A program made the position numbers and the translations under genes. A stretch of DNA of 64,000 nt from Brevundimonas sp. Root1279. Lineage in GTDB: Bacteria; Pseudomonadota; Alphaproteobacteria; Caulobacterales; Caulobacteraceae. Every line of letters begins with the position of its first letter. The first letter of the stretch is position 1. The stretch covers positions 296,537 through 360,536 of the forward strand of contig NZ_LMEB01000004.1 of assembly GCF_001425945.1 (NCBI RefSeq), read 5' to 3'. Below the pieces are notes generated by a model that saw only the letters and a program-made list of their open reading frames with translations, made no database searches and had not been told where the DNA came from. Positions 10,923 through 20,415 of the stretch are shown piece after piece.

Positions 10923-11471
10923 TCAATGCGGCCAGGTCTCCTTCAGCACCTCGGTGCGGCCGTCCTTGACCCGCACCTCCAGGACCGGCGTGGCCGGCTG
11001 GCCGTCGGCGAACAGTTCGTAGATCACAGCCCCGTCCTCGGCCTGGACGCTCTCGATGACGCGGACGGGCGCAAACCCGGCTCGAGCGGACTCTGCGGCG
11101 GCGCGGACGCCGGCGGGAACGGCGGTCCAGGGCAGGTCGCGCTGGATCTCGACTACCCGCCAGCCCTGCGGCGTCTCCAGCAGGTCCAGTTCGATCTCAG
11201 CGCCGTCGACTGTCCCTTCGACGTCGTAATAGCGCCGCCCTTCCCGCTCCTTCAGCTCGGCCTCGGCGATGACCATTCCCGGCCGGGCGGCCAGGACGGC
11301 GGCGCGCACCCCCTCGGGAATCTCGGCCGCGGCCGTGGCGGTGATCTTGGTCGGCGGAGCGACGGGGGCGACGGCCTCGGCCTCGGGCGCGGCCGCGGGC
11401 TCGGTCTGATTGCAGGCGGCGACGGCTATGACACCGGTGACAACGGCGGCGGCGACAAGGCGGCGGGACAT
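10923..11471 (-). CDS. Lipoprotein with two PepSY-like repeats
   Basis: The 182-residue protein has a lipoprotein signal ending in the lipobox VAAC (Cys20), then an Ala/Pro-rich linker and two similar alpha-beta units. Each has a VRAAVLAARPG-like or VRAAAESARAG-like helix followed by strands (ELKEREGRRYYDVEG and VIESVQAEDGAVIYEL). This resembles PepSY-type periplasmic domains often found beside two-component or protease systems; the role is unknown. It sits between dnaE and lolD, where many relatives have no gene. Confidence 0.7.
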   Translation of the reverse strand: MSRRLVAAAVVTGVIAVAACNQTEPAAAPEAEAVAPVAPPTKITATAAAEIPEGVRAAVLAARPGMVIAEAELKEREGRRYYDVEGTVDGAEIELDLLETPQGWRVVEIQRDLPWTAVPAGVRAAAESARAGFAPVRVIESVQAEDGAVIYELFADGQPATPVLEVRVKDGRTEVLKETWPH

Positions 11472-11576
11472 GACGAACCTCCAGTTTGGGGAAGCCTGGA
11501 GCGTAGGCGCAGACCGCTAGGCCGGAAAGGGGCAGCGGGGCGGTCGAACGGCCCTGCTCTGCCCGACAGCCGTCCC

Positions 11577-12278
11577 CTAGTAGGCGTGGCTTTCGGCCGG
11601 GCGCTCTTCCAGGTGACCGTCCTTCAGGGCGAAGACGCGGTCCATGTGGCCGGCCAGCTCCATGTTGTGCGTGGCGATCAGAGCGGCGACGCCGGTTTCC
11701 TTGACCAGCTTGTGCAGCGCCTCGAAGACCGTCTGGCTGGTGGTCGGATCGAGGTTGCCGGTCGGCTCGTCGGCCAGCAGCAGGCGCGGACGGTTGGCCA
11801 GGGCGCGGGCGACGGCGACGCGTTGCTGCTCCCCGCCCGACATCTGAGCCGGCTGGTGGCTCATCCGATCGCCGAGGCCCAGGGCGGTCAGCACCTCCTC
11901 AGCACGGGCGCGAGCGGCCGCCAGGTTCACTCCGGCGATGCGCAGCGGCAGGGCCACGTTATCGCGGGCGTCGAACTCCGGCAGCAGGTGATGGAACTGA
12001 TAGACGAAGCCGATGCGCTGGAGGCGCAGGTGGGTGCGGGCGCGCTCGGGCAGGTCGCCGACGGGCTCGCCGTTGATGAGGATCTGGCCGGTCGTCGGGT
12101 GCTCCAGCAGGCCGGCGGCGTGCAGCAGCGAGGACTTGCCGGAGCCGGACGGGCCGATCAGGCCAACGACCTCGCCGGGCATGACATCGAGATCGACGCC
12201 CTTGAGCACGGTCAGGCCGCCGGTGGCGGTCTCGTAGGTGCGGGTCACGCCGCGCACGGACAGGACGGGATTACTCAT
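11577..12278 (-). CDS. lolD: Lipoprotein-release ABC ATPase LolD
   Basis: The 233-residue ATPase powers release of lipoproteins from the inner membrane to the carrier LolA. Walker A GPSGSGKSS lies near residue 42, the signature MSGGEQQRVAVARAL near 145 and Walker B LLLADEPTGNLD near 165. QFHHLLPEFDARDNV is the LolD-type segment. Its start overlaps the lolC end by eight bases. Downstream comes a GC-rich imperfect hairpin (11530-11564). Confidence 0.95.
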   Translation of the reverse strand: MSNPVLSVRGVTRTYETATGGLTVLKGVDLDVMPGEVVGLIGPSGSGKSSLLHAAGLLEHPTTGQILINGEPVGDLPERARTHLRLQRIGFVYQFHHLLPEFDARDNVALPLRIAGVNLAAARARAEEVLTALGLGDRMSHQPAQMSGGEQQRVAVARALANRPRLLLADEPTGNLDPTTSQTVFEALHKLVKETGVAALIATHNMELAGHMDRVFALKDGHLEERPAESHAY

Positions 12279-13575
12279 AACGAAGCGCCTCGACCGGATC
12301 CATCTTGGCCGCCCGCCAGGAGGGCAACAGCGAGGCGACGCAGCTCATGAACACCGACCAGATGGTGACCCAGATCACATCGATCGGATCGACCTTGGCC
12401 GGGATGGCGTCGAGCATATAGACCTCGGCGTTGAACAGCTGGACGCCGAACAGCCCCTCAAGGAAATGCTGGATGCTGGCGACGTTCAGACAGAACAGCA
12501 GTCCGAGAACGAGGCCGGTCAGGGTGCCCGCCACGCCGATCGTCGCGCCGGCGATGAAGAAGATGCGCAGCATGGACGCCTGGCTGGCGCCGACGGTGCG
12601 CAGGATGGCGATATCGCGGGTCTTGTTCTTCACCAACATGACGATGCCGGAGATGATGTTGAGGGCGGCGATGGCCACGACGAGGCCCAGGACGATGCTC
12701 ATGGCCACGCGCTCGACCTTCAGCGCGCCCCAGAAGGCCGCCATGCCGTCGCGCCAGTCGGTGACGATGCCCATGCCGGCCGTGGCTTCGCGCACCGGCG
12801 TCAGCAGGCGATCGATCTGATCGGGGTTCTCGACCTTCAGCTCGACCACGTCCCAGACGCCCTCCTTGCCGAAGAAGAGCTGGGCCTGCTCCAGCGGCAT
12901 GAACATGAAGGCGCGATCGAACTCGGCGGTGCCGGAGGTGAAGACGCCGCCGACGCGGTAGACCTTCTCCAGTCCGCCGAGGTTGCCGATGGCGCTGTCG
13001 GCGCCCGTCGGCGAAAACAGGGTGATCGGGTCTCCGACGGCCAGGCCCATGCTGTCGGCAAGGGCCTTGCCGATGATGATGCCGTCGCCGCCGTAGGGGC
13101 CCTGGCCGAAGCTGCGACGGGCCTCGGGCGTCAGGCTGTTGTAGACGAAGGACATCGAGTCCAGGTCCTGCGGACGGATGCCGCGGACGATGGCGCCGGT
13201 CGTCTGTCCGCGGGCCTGCACGAGGCTCTGGCTGTTGGTCAGGGGCGAGACGCTGATCACGCCGGGAACCCGGCCGATGCGCTCGATCACGGCGTCGCGG
13301 TTCGGCGAGCTGAGAACATAGCCCTGCACGAACATATGCCCGTTGAAGGACAGCATGCGGTCGAGCAGCGTCGCCCGGAAGCCGCCCATGATGCTCATCA
13401 CCGTGATCAGCGCCATCACCGCCAGGGCGATGGCCACATAGGAGATGACGGCGATCAGGGCGACGCCGCCCTCCTTGCGCTTGGCCCGGAGGTAGCGGAA
13501 CGCCAGGCCGAACTCCCATGCGGAGAAGGGACCGGCGGGCTTGATCGGCTTTTCGACCGACACGGCGTCCGTCAT
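12271..13575 (-). CDS. lolC: Lipoprotein-release ABC permease LolC/LolE type
   Basis: The 434-residue inner-membrane protein has the MacB/LolC layout: a helix near residues 37-65 ([20 protein letters not shown]), a large periplasmic domain, and three C-terminal helices. [12 protein letters not shown] near 330 is the FtsX-family landmark and DPVEALRYE closes the protein. Only one permease is present, as usual in alphaproteobacteria, where it probably works as a homodimer with LolD. The ATG at 13575 overlaps the proS stop (ATGA). Confidence 0.93.
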   Translation of the reverse strand: MTDAVSVEKPIKPAGPFSAWEFGLAFRYLRAKRKEGGVALIAVISYVAIALAVMALITVMSIMGGFRATLLDRMLSFNGHMFVQGYVLSSPNRDAVIERIGRVPGVISVSPLTNSQSLVQARGQTTGAIVRGIRPQDLDSMSFVYNSLTPEARRSFGQGPYGGDGIIIGKALADSMGLAVGDPITLFSPTGADSAIGNLGGLEKVYRVGGVFTSGTAEFDRAFMFMPLEQAQLFFGKEGVWDVVELKVENPDQIDRLLTPVREATAGMGIVTDWRDGMAAFWGALKVERVAMSIVLGLVVAIAALNIISGIVMLVKNKTRDIAILRTVGASQASMLRIFFIAGATIGVAGTLTGLVLGLLFCLNVASIQHFLEGLFGVQLFNAEVYMLDAIPAKVDPIDVIWVTIWSVFMSCVASLLPSWRAAKMDPVEALRYE

Positions 13576-14888
13576 GCAGTCAGTCTCGCGATGGCGTCTT
13601 CGAGGGACACGGAGATCTTCTCGCCGGTGGCGCGGCGCTTCAGCTCGACCACGCCGTCGGCCAGGCCCTTGGGCCCGATGGTCAGTTGCCACGGCACGCC
13701 GATGAGGTCGGCGGTGGCGAACTTGCCGCCCGGACGCTCGTCGGTGTCGTCGTAGAGGACCTCCTTGCCGAGGGCCTCCAGCTTGGCGACGGCGTCCTCG
13801 CAGGCGGCCGAGACGGCCTCGTCATTGGCGCGCAAGTTGATGACGACGACGTCGAAGGGGGCGACCGAGTCCGGCCAGATGATGCCGCCGGCGTCGTGGC
13901 TGGCCTCGATGATGGCGCCCAGCAGACGCGACACGCCGACGCCGTAGCTGCCCATGTGGACCTCGGTGTCCTGGCCGTCCGGCCCGGCGACCTTGGCCTT
14001 CATCGGGGCCGAGTATTTGGTGCCGAAGTAGAAGATGTGGCCGACCTCGATGCCGCGGGCCGACAGGCGGTCGCTCTCGGCGGTCTGGCTCTCGAAAGCC
14101 GAGGCGTCGTGCATCTCTTCGGTGGCGGCGTACATCGAGGTGCGCTCGTCGACGATGGCCTGCAGGTCGTCCCAGTTCACATCGGCGCCCGGGGCCGGCA
14201 TCTCGACCAGCTTGCGGTCGCAGAAGACGGCGCTCTCGCCGGTGTCGGCCAGCACGATGAACTCATGGCTGAGGTCGCCGCCGATCGGGCCGGTGTCGGC
14301 GCGCATCGGCACGGCCTTCAGGCCCATGCGGGCGAAGGTGTTCAGATAGGCCACGAACATGCGGTTGTAGGCCCGACGGGCCGAGGCCTCGTCGATGTCG
14401 AAGGAGTAGGCGTCCTTCATCAGGAACTCGCGGCCGCGCATGACGCCGAAGCGCGGACGGCGCTCGTCGCGGAACTTCCACTGGATGTGGAAGAGGTTCA
14501 GCGGCAGCGCCTTGTAGCTCTTCACGAAGCCGCGGAAGATGTCGGTGATCATCTCCTCATTGGTGGGCCCGTACAGCAGCTCGCGCTCGTGACGGTCAGT
14601 GATGCGCAGCATCTCCGGGCCGTAGGCGTCGTAGCGGCCGCTCTCGCGCCACAGGTCGGCGAGCTGAAGGGTCGGCATCAGCAGCTCGACGGCCCCTGCC
14701 CGCGTCTGCTCCTCGCGCACGATCTGCTCGATGCGCTTCAGCACCCGCAGACCCAGCGGCAGCCAGGCGTAGATGCCGGCGGCCTCCTGCTTGATCAGGC
14801 CGGCGCGCAGCATCAGCTGGTGCGAGACGATCTGGGCGTCCGAGGGCGCCTCTTTGAGGGTGGGCAGGAAGTAGCGCGACAGGCGCAT
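13572..14888 (-). CDS. proS: Prolyl-tRNA synthetase, short form
   Basis: This class II synthetase of 438 residues charges tRNA-Pro. Motif 2 ([19 protein letters not shown]) and motif 3 ([14 protein letters not shown]) are visible, as is the TNEE segment. It is about 130 residues shorter than the E. coli enzyme because the editing insertion domain is absent, which is usual in alphaproteobacteria; mischarged Ala-tRNA-Pro would need a separate deacylase. It heads the proS-lolC-lolD operon. A heptanucleotide tandem array begins 72 bp upstream of its ATG. Confidence 0.97.
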   Translation of the reverse strand: MRLSRYFLPTLKEAPSDAQIVSHQLMLRAGLIKQEAAGIYAWLPLGLRVLKRIEQIVREEQTRAGAVELLMPTLQLADLWRESGRYDAYGPEMLRITDRHERELLYGPTNEEMITDIFRGFVKSYKALPLNLFHIQWKFRDERRPRFGVMRGREFLMKDAYSFDIDEASARRAYNRMFVAYLNTFARMGLKAVPMRADTGPIGGDLSHEFIVLADTGESAVFCDRKLVEMPAPGADVNWDDLQAIVDERTSMYAATEEMHDASAFESQTAESDRLSARGIEVGHIFYFGTKYSAPMKAKVAGPDGQDTEVHMGSYGVGVSRLLGAIIEASHDAGGIIWPDSVAPFDVVVINLRANDEAVSAACEDAVAKLEALGKEVLYDDTDERPGGKFATADLIGVPWQLTIGPKGLADGVVELKRRATGEKISVSLEDAIARLTA

Positions 14889-14960
14889 GGTCAGAATCCG
14901 GGAGGAAGGCGTGGGGCTATGTGCTTTAGCCGGGAGGACGGGGCGAAAGCTAGGCGGGAA

Positions 14961-15050
14961 GTGGCGAGTGGCGAGTGGCGAGTGGCGAGTGGCGAGTGGC
15001 GAGTGGCGAGTGGCGAGTGGCGAGTGGCGAGTGGCGAGTGGCGAGTGGCG
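14961..15050. repeat. Heptanucleotide tandem array (GTGGCGA)12.9
   Basis: Twelve perfect GTGGCGA units run from 14961 to 15044 and a thirteenth is cut at its last base. A single inverted counterpart at 15114-15131 (CACTCGCCAATCGCCACT) can pair with the array over 18 bases with one mismatch. The array lies in the 259-bp gap between proS and the DUF3088 gene. Confidence 0.97.
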
Positions 15051-15147
15051 CGGTCGGCGAACACAAGCGTCGCCCCCTCGACAGAGTTCCGAACGTCGCG
15101 CCGGGGTTCAGATCACTCGCCAATCGCCACTAACCACTCGTCGCTCC

Positions 15148-15486
15148 CTACGGATGCGGCAGGCCGATGCCGTAGCGCGCCGCCAGGTACGGAATGATCG
15201 CCCCGTCCTGGAGGAAGCGGGCGCCGGTGGCCTCGCTGGTCTGGGCCTCGGGCCAGTCGAAGTCGCCGTCCAGGATCAGGATGGGGCAGCTCTGGTGGTC
15301 CTCGCCGACCAGTTCGATCACCGGCGGGCGGGGCCGCGGGTGGTCCAGATAGGTAATAGCGAGCTGGTCGCGCAGGGCCGGATAGAAGGCGAGCACGCCT
15401 TCCACCACGGCGCCGGCGGGGCAGTACCAGGGGCCGCCCTCGGCGTCGAACCAGTCCGGATTGAGCAGGAAGAGGCGGTCGGTCAT
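15148..15486 (-). CDS. DUF3088-like protein
   Basis: This 112-residue protein resembles the DUF3088 family, thioredoxin-fold proteins of unknown job. Recognisable parts are LFLLNPDWFDAEGGPWYCP at the start, VELVGEDHQSCPILIL-like central text and FLQDGAIIPYLAARYGIGLP at the end. The YCPAG site keeps one cysteine of a possible redox motif. It overlaps the DUF1467 gene by TGATG and ends the mce-DUF1467 operon. Confidence 0.7.
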   Translation of the reverse strand: MTDRLFLLNPDWFDAEGGPWYCPAGAVVEGVLAFYPALRDQLAITYLDHPRPRPPVIELVGEDHQSCPILILDGDFDWPEAQTSEATGARFLQDGAIIPYLAARYGIGLPHP

Positions 15487-15755
15487 CAGCCCGGCGGGGC
15501 CAGTTCAGGCAGAGGCATCCAGCCGATGTAGACCAGCACCATCACGAACACCCAGACCAGGATCGAGACCCAGGTGGTGGTGATGAACTTGCGCTTCAAC
15601 GGCGGGTTCGCCGGAGCGCCCCATTGGGCGCCGTCGGTCGGCTTCTCCTGCCCTTCCTGGTTCATGCCGATGGGCAGGACGGTGAACAGCACCGTCCACC
15701 AGCAGATGACGTAGATGGCGACCATGGTGAACAGGCCGATCGGCATGGGGTGCAT
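15486..15755 (-). CDS. DUF1467-like small inner-membrane protein
   Basis: The 89-residue protein has two membrane helices (about residues 7-28 and 62-82) around a short loop containing NPPLKRKFITTTW, the look of the DUF1467 family. It commonly sits beside methylmalonyl-CoA epimerase in alphaproteobacteria, as here, with a TGATG overlap on both sides. No biochemical function is known. Confidence 0.75.
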   Translation of the reverse strand: MHPMPIGLFTMVAIYVICWWTVLFTVLPIGMNQEGQEKPTDGAQWGAPANPPLKRKFITTTWVSILVWVFVMVLVYIGWMPLPELAPPG

Positions 15756-16180
15756 CAGTGCGCTCCGTCTTTCGGCGTTTCCATCAGCTCGACCAGGACG
15801 CCGCCCATGTCCTTGGGATGGAGGAAGAGGATCGGCGTGCCGTGGGCGCCGATGCGCGGTTCGCCTGTGCCCAGGATGGTCGCACCCTTGGCGCGCAGGG
15901 CGTCGCGGGCGGCGAGGATGTCCTCGACCTCGAAGCAGATGTGGTGCTGGCCGCCCTTGGGGTTCTTGGCCAGGAAGCCGTGGATCGGGCTGTCGTCGCC
16001 GAGCGGCTCGATCAGCTCGATCTGGCTGTTGGGCAGGTCGACGAAGCAGACCCGGACGCCCTGCGCCGGCAGGTCGAACGGCTCATGCGCCTTCGTCGCG
16101 CCGAGCATGTCGCGATAGAGGGCGACGCTGGCCTCGATGGAGGGGGTAGCGACGCCGACGTGGTTCAGTCTTCCGATCAT
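15755..16180 (-). CDS. mce: Methylmalonyl-CoA epimerase
   Basis: The 141-residue glyoxalase-fold enzyme interconverts (R)- and (S)-methylmalonyl-CoA in propionyl-CoA breakdown. The metal-binding pattern is visible: LNHVGVAT at residue 5, GGQHHICFEVED near 88 and a glutamate in GVLVELME near 130. Length and motifs are normal. It is the first gene of a three-gene overlapping operon with the DUF1467 and DUF3088 genes. The mutase is not in the window. Confidence 0.92.
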   Translation of the reverse strand: MIGRLNHVGVATPSIEASVALYRDMLGATKAHEPFDLPAQGVRVCFVDLPNSQIELIEPLGDDSPIHGFLAKNPKGGQHHICFEVEDILAARDALRAKGATILGTGEPRIGAHGTPILFLHPKDMGGVLVELMETPKDGAH

Positions 16181-16245
16181 CCGCAGGCATTAGCCGGTCT
16201 CGCGGCGGCGGTGAAGGAGGGCCGTGTGTCGCGGAGGGGCGTTTC

Positions 16246-17259
16246 CTAGAAGCGGAATGTCGCGCCGAACGCCGGACCGTTCATATTGAAGTCCTGCAGG
16301 AAGGCGTCGTCGCCCTGGTCATAGGCGATATACCGCCAGGCGAAGCGAAGGTCGCCCCAGCCGAAGGCGTAGCCGACGCCGCCCATCACCTGCCAGGTGA
16401 GCTCGGAATCGCCTGCGCCGACGTCGCCGTAATAGTTCACGCTCCACCGGCTGTCCTCGCCGAGCGAAACGAACCCCCGCACGCCGGCGATGCCGTCCCA
16501 GGAGTTCTGCTCTTGCGTGAGGCTGCCGGTCTGAGGGAACTGACCTACGGGCCCCACGAACGCCCAGTCGAGGTCGACCTCGTTCCTCATGTAGCGGAAC
16601 CCCAGGAAGGGTTCGAAGGTCAGCGCCCCGGGGTCGCCGAACTCAACGCCGAACGCGCCGGTCCACAGCCAGGCATTGAAGTCGACGCTGGTGTCGACAT
16701 CGACCGGAACATCGATGATCCCGCCGGGACGAAGGATCTGGTCCACCCTGGCGTTCTGGGCGCTGAGATCGACGTACATCAGGTCAGTCATGACGCCGAA
16801 CCGACCGTAGTGGGCGTCCGCCGTAACCATGAAGGCGAAATTCAGAGCTTCAAGGATGTCCTGAGCGTCAATGGCGACTCGCGGCGCGCCGTCGTTGGTC
16901 GGAGGCGGATTGAACCTCAACTGTCCCTCGATCGCCGGCAGGAAGAGATAGGGGGTGATCGAGAAGCGCCAGGGATCGTCGTACTGGGCCGCGGCGATCG
17001 GGGCCGAGGCGGCGACGGGCGGATAGGCGGAGATTTCGGGCGAAGGCGCAGGGCTCGCCGCGTCGAGCGCAGGCGGGAGGGGGTCGGGCTCTGCAGCTCC
17101 CGCCAGATCGACCGTAGCGATCGCCGCCGCCGCAGCGAGGGTGATTTCCGGCCGGGCGGAGGAGGCGTCGCCTGCGGGAGCGGCCTCCTGGGCGGTGGCC
17201 GCTCCGACCAGAAAAACAGAAACTGCGGCCGCGAATCCAGTGGACCTTGTGACGTACAT
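16246..17259 (-). CDS. Predicted outer-membrane beta-barrel protein
   Basis: This exported protein of 337 residues has a signal peptide ending near ATAQ, an Ala/Pro-rich linker to about residue 90, then alternating strands such as WRFSITPYLFLPAIEGQL, FGVMTDLMYVDLSA and DLRFAWRYIAYDQG. The last residue is phenylalanine (GATFRF), the usual outer-membrane insertion signal. A GGGAGAG ribosome site precedes the ATG. The ligand or role is unknown. The 189-bp gap to the M28 gene shows nothing I can name. Confidence 0.75.
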   Translation of the reverse strand: MYVTRSTGFAAAVSVFLVGAATAQEAAPAGDASSARPEITLAAAAAIATVDLAGAAEPDPLPPALDAASPAPSPEISAYPPVAASAPIAAAQYDDPWRFSITPYLFLPAIEGQLRFNPPPTNDGAPRVAIDAQDILEALNFAFMVTADAHYGRFGVMTDLMYVDLSAQNARVDQILRPGGIIDVPVDVDTSVDFNAWLWTGAFGVEFGDPGALTFEPFLGFRYMRNEVDLDWAFVGPVGQFPQTGSLTQEQNSWDGIAGVRGFVSLGEDSRWSVNYYGDVGAGDSELTWQVMGGVGYAFGWGDLRFAWRYIAYDQGDDAFLQDFNMNGPAFGATFRF

Positions 17260-17448
17260 CCCGCGCTCTCCCGTGCCTCTTTGACCGGTAGAGCAAGCGT
17301 CGCGCCCGACTGGCTAAGGCCTTGGGGGAATCGGTATCAACACCCCCTCGCCAGGCCAATCGGGCGAAACCCTAGGCGCCCCGAGCGGAGTGGGACGCGG
17401 ACCGCTGTGGTCACGCGCCCCATCCCAAGGGCAGGGCTGCGCACCCGA

Positions 17449-19050
17449 TCAGTACGCGAACGGATCCGTCGGCGTCGGCTGGGTCGGGATCGGCATGCGC
17501 GGCAGGGGCTCGTCGCTGTTGGCCGCGCTGAGCAGGATGCTGGCCAGGATCACGGCGGCCTGACGCAGGTCTTCCGGCTTCAGGTGGTCGTAGCTGTCGA
17601 TCGAGGTGTGGTGCAGGCGGCTGCTGTAATCGAGCGGGTCCTGGATGAACTGGTAGCCCGGGATGCCGACCGACTGCATGTAGACGTGGTCGGTGCCGCC
17701 CGAGTTGCGCAGCGAGACGGTGGAGGCGCCCATGCTGCCGAACGGCTCGAGCCATTCCTCGAAGAAGGGTACGGCGGCGATATTGCCCTCGGCGTTGATG
17801 CCGCGGATCTTGCCGGAGCCGTTGTCCAGGTTGAAGTAGGCGACCAGGTCGCCGTGGCCCGGACGCGGCTGGACCGGCCAGCGCTGGCGCCAGGTGCGGC
17901 TGTTCGGCAGGGCGTCCAGCGCGGCGTCGCCGAGCGGGGCGCGGGTGGCCAGATGCTGGTCGACATAGGCCAGCGAGCCGAGCAGGCCCTGCTCTTCCCC
18001 GTTCCACAGGGCGAAGCGGATGGTGCGCTTGGGTCGAACGCCCGACGCCTTGAGGATGCGCGCGGCTTCCATGATCACGGCGCTGCCGGCGGCGTTGTCG
18101 ACTGCGCCGTCCGAGGCGACCCAGCTGTCGAGGTGGGCGCCGGCCATGACGTATTCGCCGCTGCGTGACGTGCCCGGGATGTCGGCGAGGATGTTGTAGG
18201 CGTTGACGTCCTCGTCGTGGAACTGGACCTCGCTCATCAGCTCGAGCGTCGGCGGGGTGTCGGTCTTCGCCAGGCGGGCCAGGCGGCGGTAGTCCTCGGC
18301 CGCCAGCTCCAGGCCCGGCACGACCGGGGTGGCGCCGACGCGGTAGGTGTAGCCGGTGCCGTGCAACAGGCCGGCGTCGCGCTGGGACATGCGCACCCAG
18401 GCGATCGCGCCCTCCTCCTTGAGGAAGGCGTCGAGGCGTTCGGCGAAGGCCGCCTCACGCAGACCGCCGAGGCTCGGCTCAGTGTGGGTCGGCAGCACGA
18501 AGTTGGTGCGGCCGGCGAGCTCGTCATCGGTCCAGCGCTTGAAGGCCGGTTCGGTCGGCTCGGAGCCGGTGTCCGGCTTGGTGACCATGACGATCTTGCC
18601 GGAGAGCTTGCCGCGCCACTTGTCGAAGTCGGCCGCCGTGGTCATCGGGGCGACGACGACGCCGCCGCTGATCACGCCGTTGGTGCCCGGCGTCCAGGCG
18701 ACCGGAATGACGCGCAGGTCGATGGGGCGAGGAGCGGTCATGCGGGCGCTGGAGCGAACGATCGACCAGCCCCGGCCAAACTCGAAGCCCTCGGCGCGGA
18801 CATTCGACAGACCCCAGTCGCGGAACTGCTGCTGCGTCCAGGCCTCGGCCTCGCGCATCTGCGGCGAGTTGGTCATGCGGCCGCCGATGTTGTCGGTCAG
18901 GTGCGCGGCGGTGTTCATCACCTCCGAGTGGTTGAAGCCCTGATCGACGATGGTGTTGATCGCGGCGCGGTCGACCGACTGGGCGGCGGCGGGCATGGCC
19001 GCGGCGAGCACGAGAACGGACGCGGACACGAAGGCGGCGGCAAGACGCAT
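17449..19050 (-). CDS. Secreted M28-family metallopeptidase
   Basis: The 533-residue zinc peptidase has a signal peptide (residues 1-24, ending AAAQ), a PA-type insert in the first half and an M28 catalytic domain. The zinc-ligand segments are visible: GAHLDSW (H306, D308), DNAAGS (D318), WNGEEQG (E352, E353) and a later HTSIDSYDH. It probably acts as a periplasmic or secreted aminopeptidase. The ATG at 19050 is chosen because it begins the signal peptide and follows a GGGGGAGCC site. The 192-bp upstream gap holds no supported gene. Confidence 0.9.
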   Translation of the reverse strand: MRLAAAFVSASVLVLAAAMPAAAQSVDRAAINTIVDQGFNHSEVMNTAAHLTDNIGGRMTNSPQMREAEAWTQQQFRDWGLSNVRAEGFEFGRGWSIVRSSARMTAPRPIDLRVIPVAWTPGTNGVISGGVVVAPMTTAADFDKWRGKLSGKIVMVTKPDTGSEPTEPAFKRWTDDELAGRTNFVLPTHTEPSLGGLREAAFAERLDAFLKEEGAIAWVRMSQRDAGLLHGTGYTYRVGATPVVPGLELAAEDYRRLARLAKTDTPPTLELMSEVQFHDEDVNAYNILADIPGTSRSGEYVMAGAHLDSWVASDGAVDNAAGSAVIMEAARILKASGVRPKRTIRFALWNGEEQGLLGSLAYVDQHLATRAPLGDAALDALPNSRTWRQRWPVQPRPGHGDLVAYFNLDNGSGKIRGINAEGNIAAVPFFEEWLEPFGSMGASTVSLRNSGGTDHVYMQSVGIPGYQFIQDPLDYSSRLHHTSIDSYDHLKPEDLRQAAVILASILLSAANSDEPLPRMPIPTQPTPTDPFAY

Positions 19051-19242
19051 GGAGGCTCCCCCTGAATCACTGGACGGCGCGATAAGATCGGAAGCGCCGC
19101 CGTAGTGCAAAGGGAGATGAACGTCGGCGAGGCGTCAGTCCGTCGCGCGCCCGTGCATTTCCGGATCAGCCGGGGATGGTCAGCCGTCGGCCCTCCGCCA
19201 GCATCCGCCAGGCGGCGACGTGCGGCGGCGCGCCGCCGGGCG

Positions 19243-19641
19243 TCAGTCCTCGGCCGCGTCCGGACCGACGGCTTCCTCGACCAGCCGGCGCCAGACCGGG
19301 TCGGTGTCGTCGACCAGGTCGACGTCCTCCAGCAGGGCCACCGCGCCGCCGCCGTCCGGCAGGATCAGGCCGATGACGTCCATCTCGTCGCCGTCCGGGC
19401 CGATATGGCTTTCGGCCTGCACGGCCACCGCCGCCTGTTCGCCGTCGGCCTCCCACCAGATCACCGGCTGGGGCAGCTCCATATCGATCGGCCGGGCGTC
19501 GTCGGTCTCGCCGAGCGCGAACACCGCCTTGCGGGCCTGGACGTCGTCCAGGGACGCGACCCGCCCGGTGAAGGCCGTCAGCCGGCTCCAGTCGTCAGCG
19601 TCATAGCCGCCGCCGTCCTCGTCGAATTGGCCATCAATCAT
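19243..19641 (-). CDS. Acidic hypothetical protein paired with the SUKH protein
   Basis: This 132-residue protein is very acidic, from MIDGQFDEDGGGYDADDW to VEEAVGPDAAED. It has alternating hydrophobic strands such as PQPVIWWEADGEQAAVAV and MDVIGLILPDGGGAVALLE. I do not recognise the family. Its ATG overlaps the stop of the SUKH-like gene (ATGA), so the two are translationally coupled and probably act together. An immunity or regulatory role is possible only by association. Confidence 0.65.
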   Translation of the reverse strand: MIDGQFDEDGGGYDADDWSRLTAFTGRVASLDDVQARKAVFALGETDDARPIDMELPQPVIWWEADGEQAAVAVQAESHIGPDGDEMDVIGLILPDGGGAVALLEDVDLVDDTDPVWRRLVEEAVGPDAAED

Positions 19642-20330
19642 ACGCTCCACTCCAGCGTCACCCTCGTTCTCCCGAGATCGTCCAGGTAAGGACGCATGCC
19701 ACCGCACATGGCTCCGTCTGGCGCCGCATCAAGCTGAACCGCGATGTCGCCATTGACGATCATCGCAGCACGCGCGGGCATCATCTGAATTCTGTCCAGG
19801 TGTTCAGCGCCGCCGAGAAGGATCGAAGGCGAGTAGACGAGGTGGGCATCTGCGGGCAGCTGTCCAAATCGCTCTCGCGCACGTGCCGTCATTTCGTCGA
19901 ATGGCTTCACGGCACAGGTCAGGAACTCGGATTGAAGGAACTCGGTGAAACTCGCTACGATCGGCTCCGCCGTCATGGCGAAAGCGTCAAGGTAGTAGAC
20001 GTTCTGATCAGCCGGGTCGCCCAGACGATAGGCATACTGGTCGCCCCAGCCGGTTTCACCGAACGACCAGTACTGATCACACCGCCCAGCCCAGGCGAAT
20101 TTCCACATCTCAGGCTGATTCCAGCTGATCATGCACCCGTTCGGGGCATCAACGCCGAACAAGCGGTAGTAGCCCGCGTAAGCAGTGAGCCCGTTAGCCT
20201 GGATCAAGAACTCAAGGTGATCGAGCGGTAGGTGCACGCCTGCCGACGCCAGTCTATCACGCAGGACTGATGCGTCGATCGGAGCGCCCAGTTCGACATC
20301 GTCCAGTCGAGCCAAGGTAGCCACCGGCAT
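19638..20330 (-). CDS. SMI1/KNR4 (SUKH)-like protein
   Basis: The 230-residue protein carries SUKH-type text: LPLDHLEFLIQANGL near residue 35, a W-rich middle (WNQPEMWKFAW), and FGETGWGDQYAYRL near 90, then YYLDAF. Bacterial SUKH proteins often serve as immunity proteins against contact-dependent or polymorphic toxins, but no toxin is visible nearby. The gene's GC is about 55-63% in the three 60-base stretches I counted (19921-20100), well below its neighbours, which suggests transfer. It starts 21 bases past the tsf terminator with a GGAG ribosome site. Confidence 0.65.
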   Translation of the reverse strand: MPVATLARLDDVELGAPIDASVLRDRLASAGVHLPLDHLEFLIQANGLTAYAGYYRLFGVDAPNGCMISWNQPEMWKFAWAGRCDQYWSFGETGWGDQYAYRLGDPADQNVYYLDAFAMTAEPIVASFTEFLQSEFLTCAVKPFDEMTARARERFGQLPADAHLVYSPSILLGGAEHLDRIQMMPARAAMIVNGDIAVQLDAAPDGAMCGGMRPYLDDLGRTRVTLEWSV

Positions 20331-20350
20331 TTCGCACTACTCCACCAAAC

Positions 20351-20382
20351 AAAAAGGCCCGGCGACTCGTCGTCGCCGGGCC
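20351..20382 (-). terminator. Rho-independent terminator of tsf
   Basis: GGCCCGGCGAC (20356-20366) and GTCGCCGGGCC (20372-20382) form an 11-bp perfect stem with a 5-base loop. On the minus strand five T residues follow. It lies 34 bases after the tsf stop. Confidence 0.9.
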
Positions 20383-20415
20383 CCAATGTGCGCATCCCGC
20401 GTTAGGATGGAAGCC

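Noticed and set aside
14961..15050. CRISPR array
   Set aside because: The unit is 7 bp with no spacers; it is a simple tandem repeat and no cas gene is present.
19166..19456. A minus-strand frame beyond the acidic protein as an extra gene
   Set aside because: It is arginine/glycine low-complexity text overlapping the acidic gene and has no convincing start.
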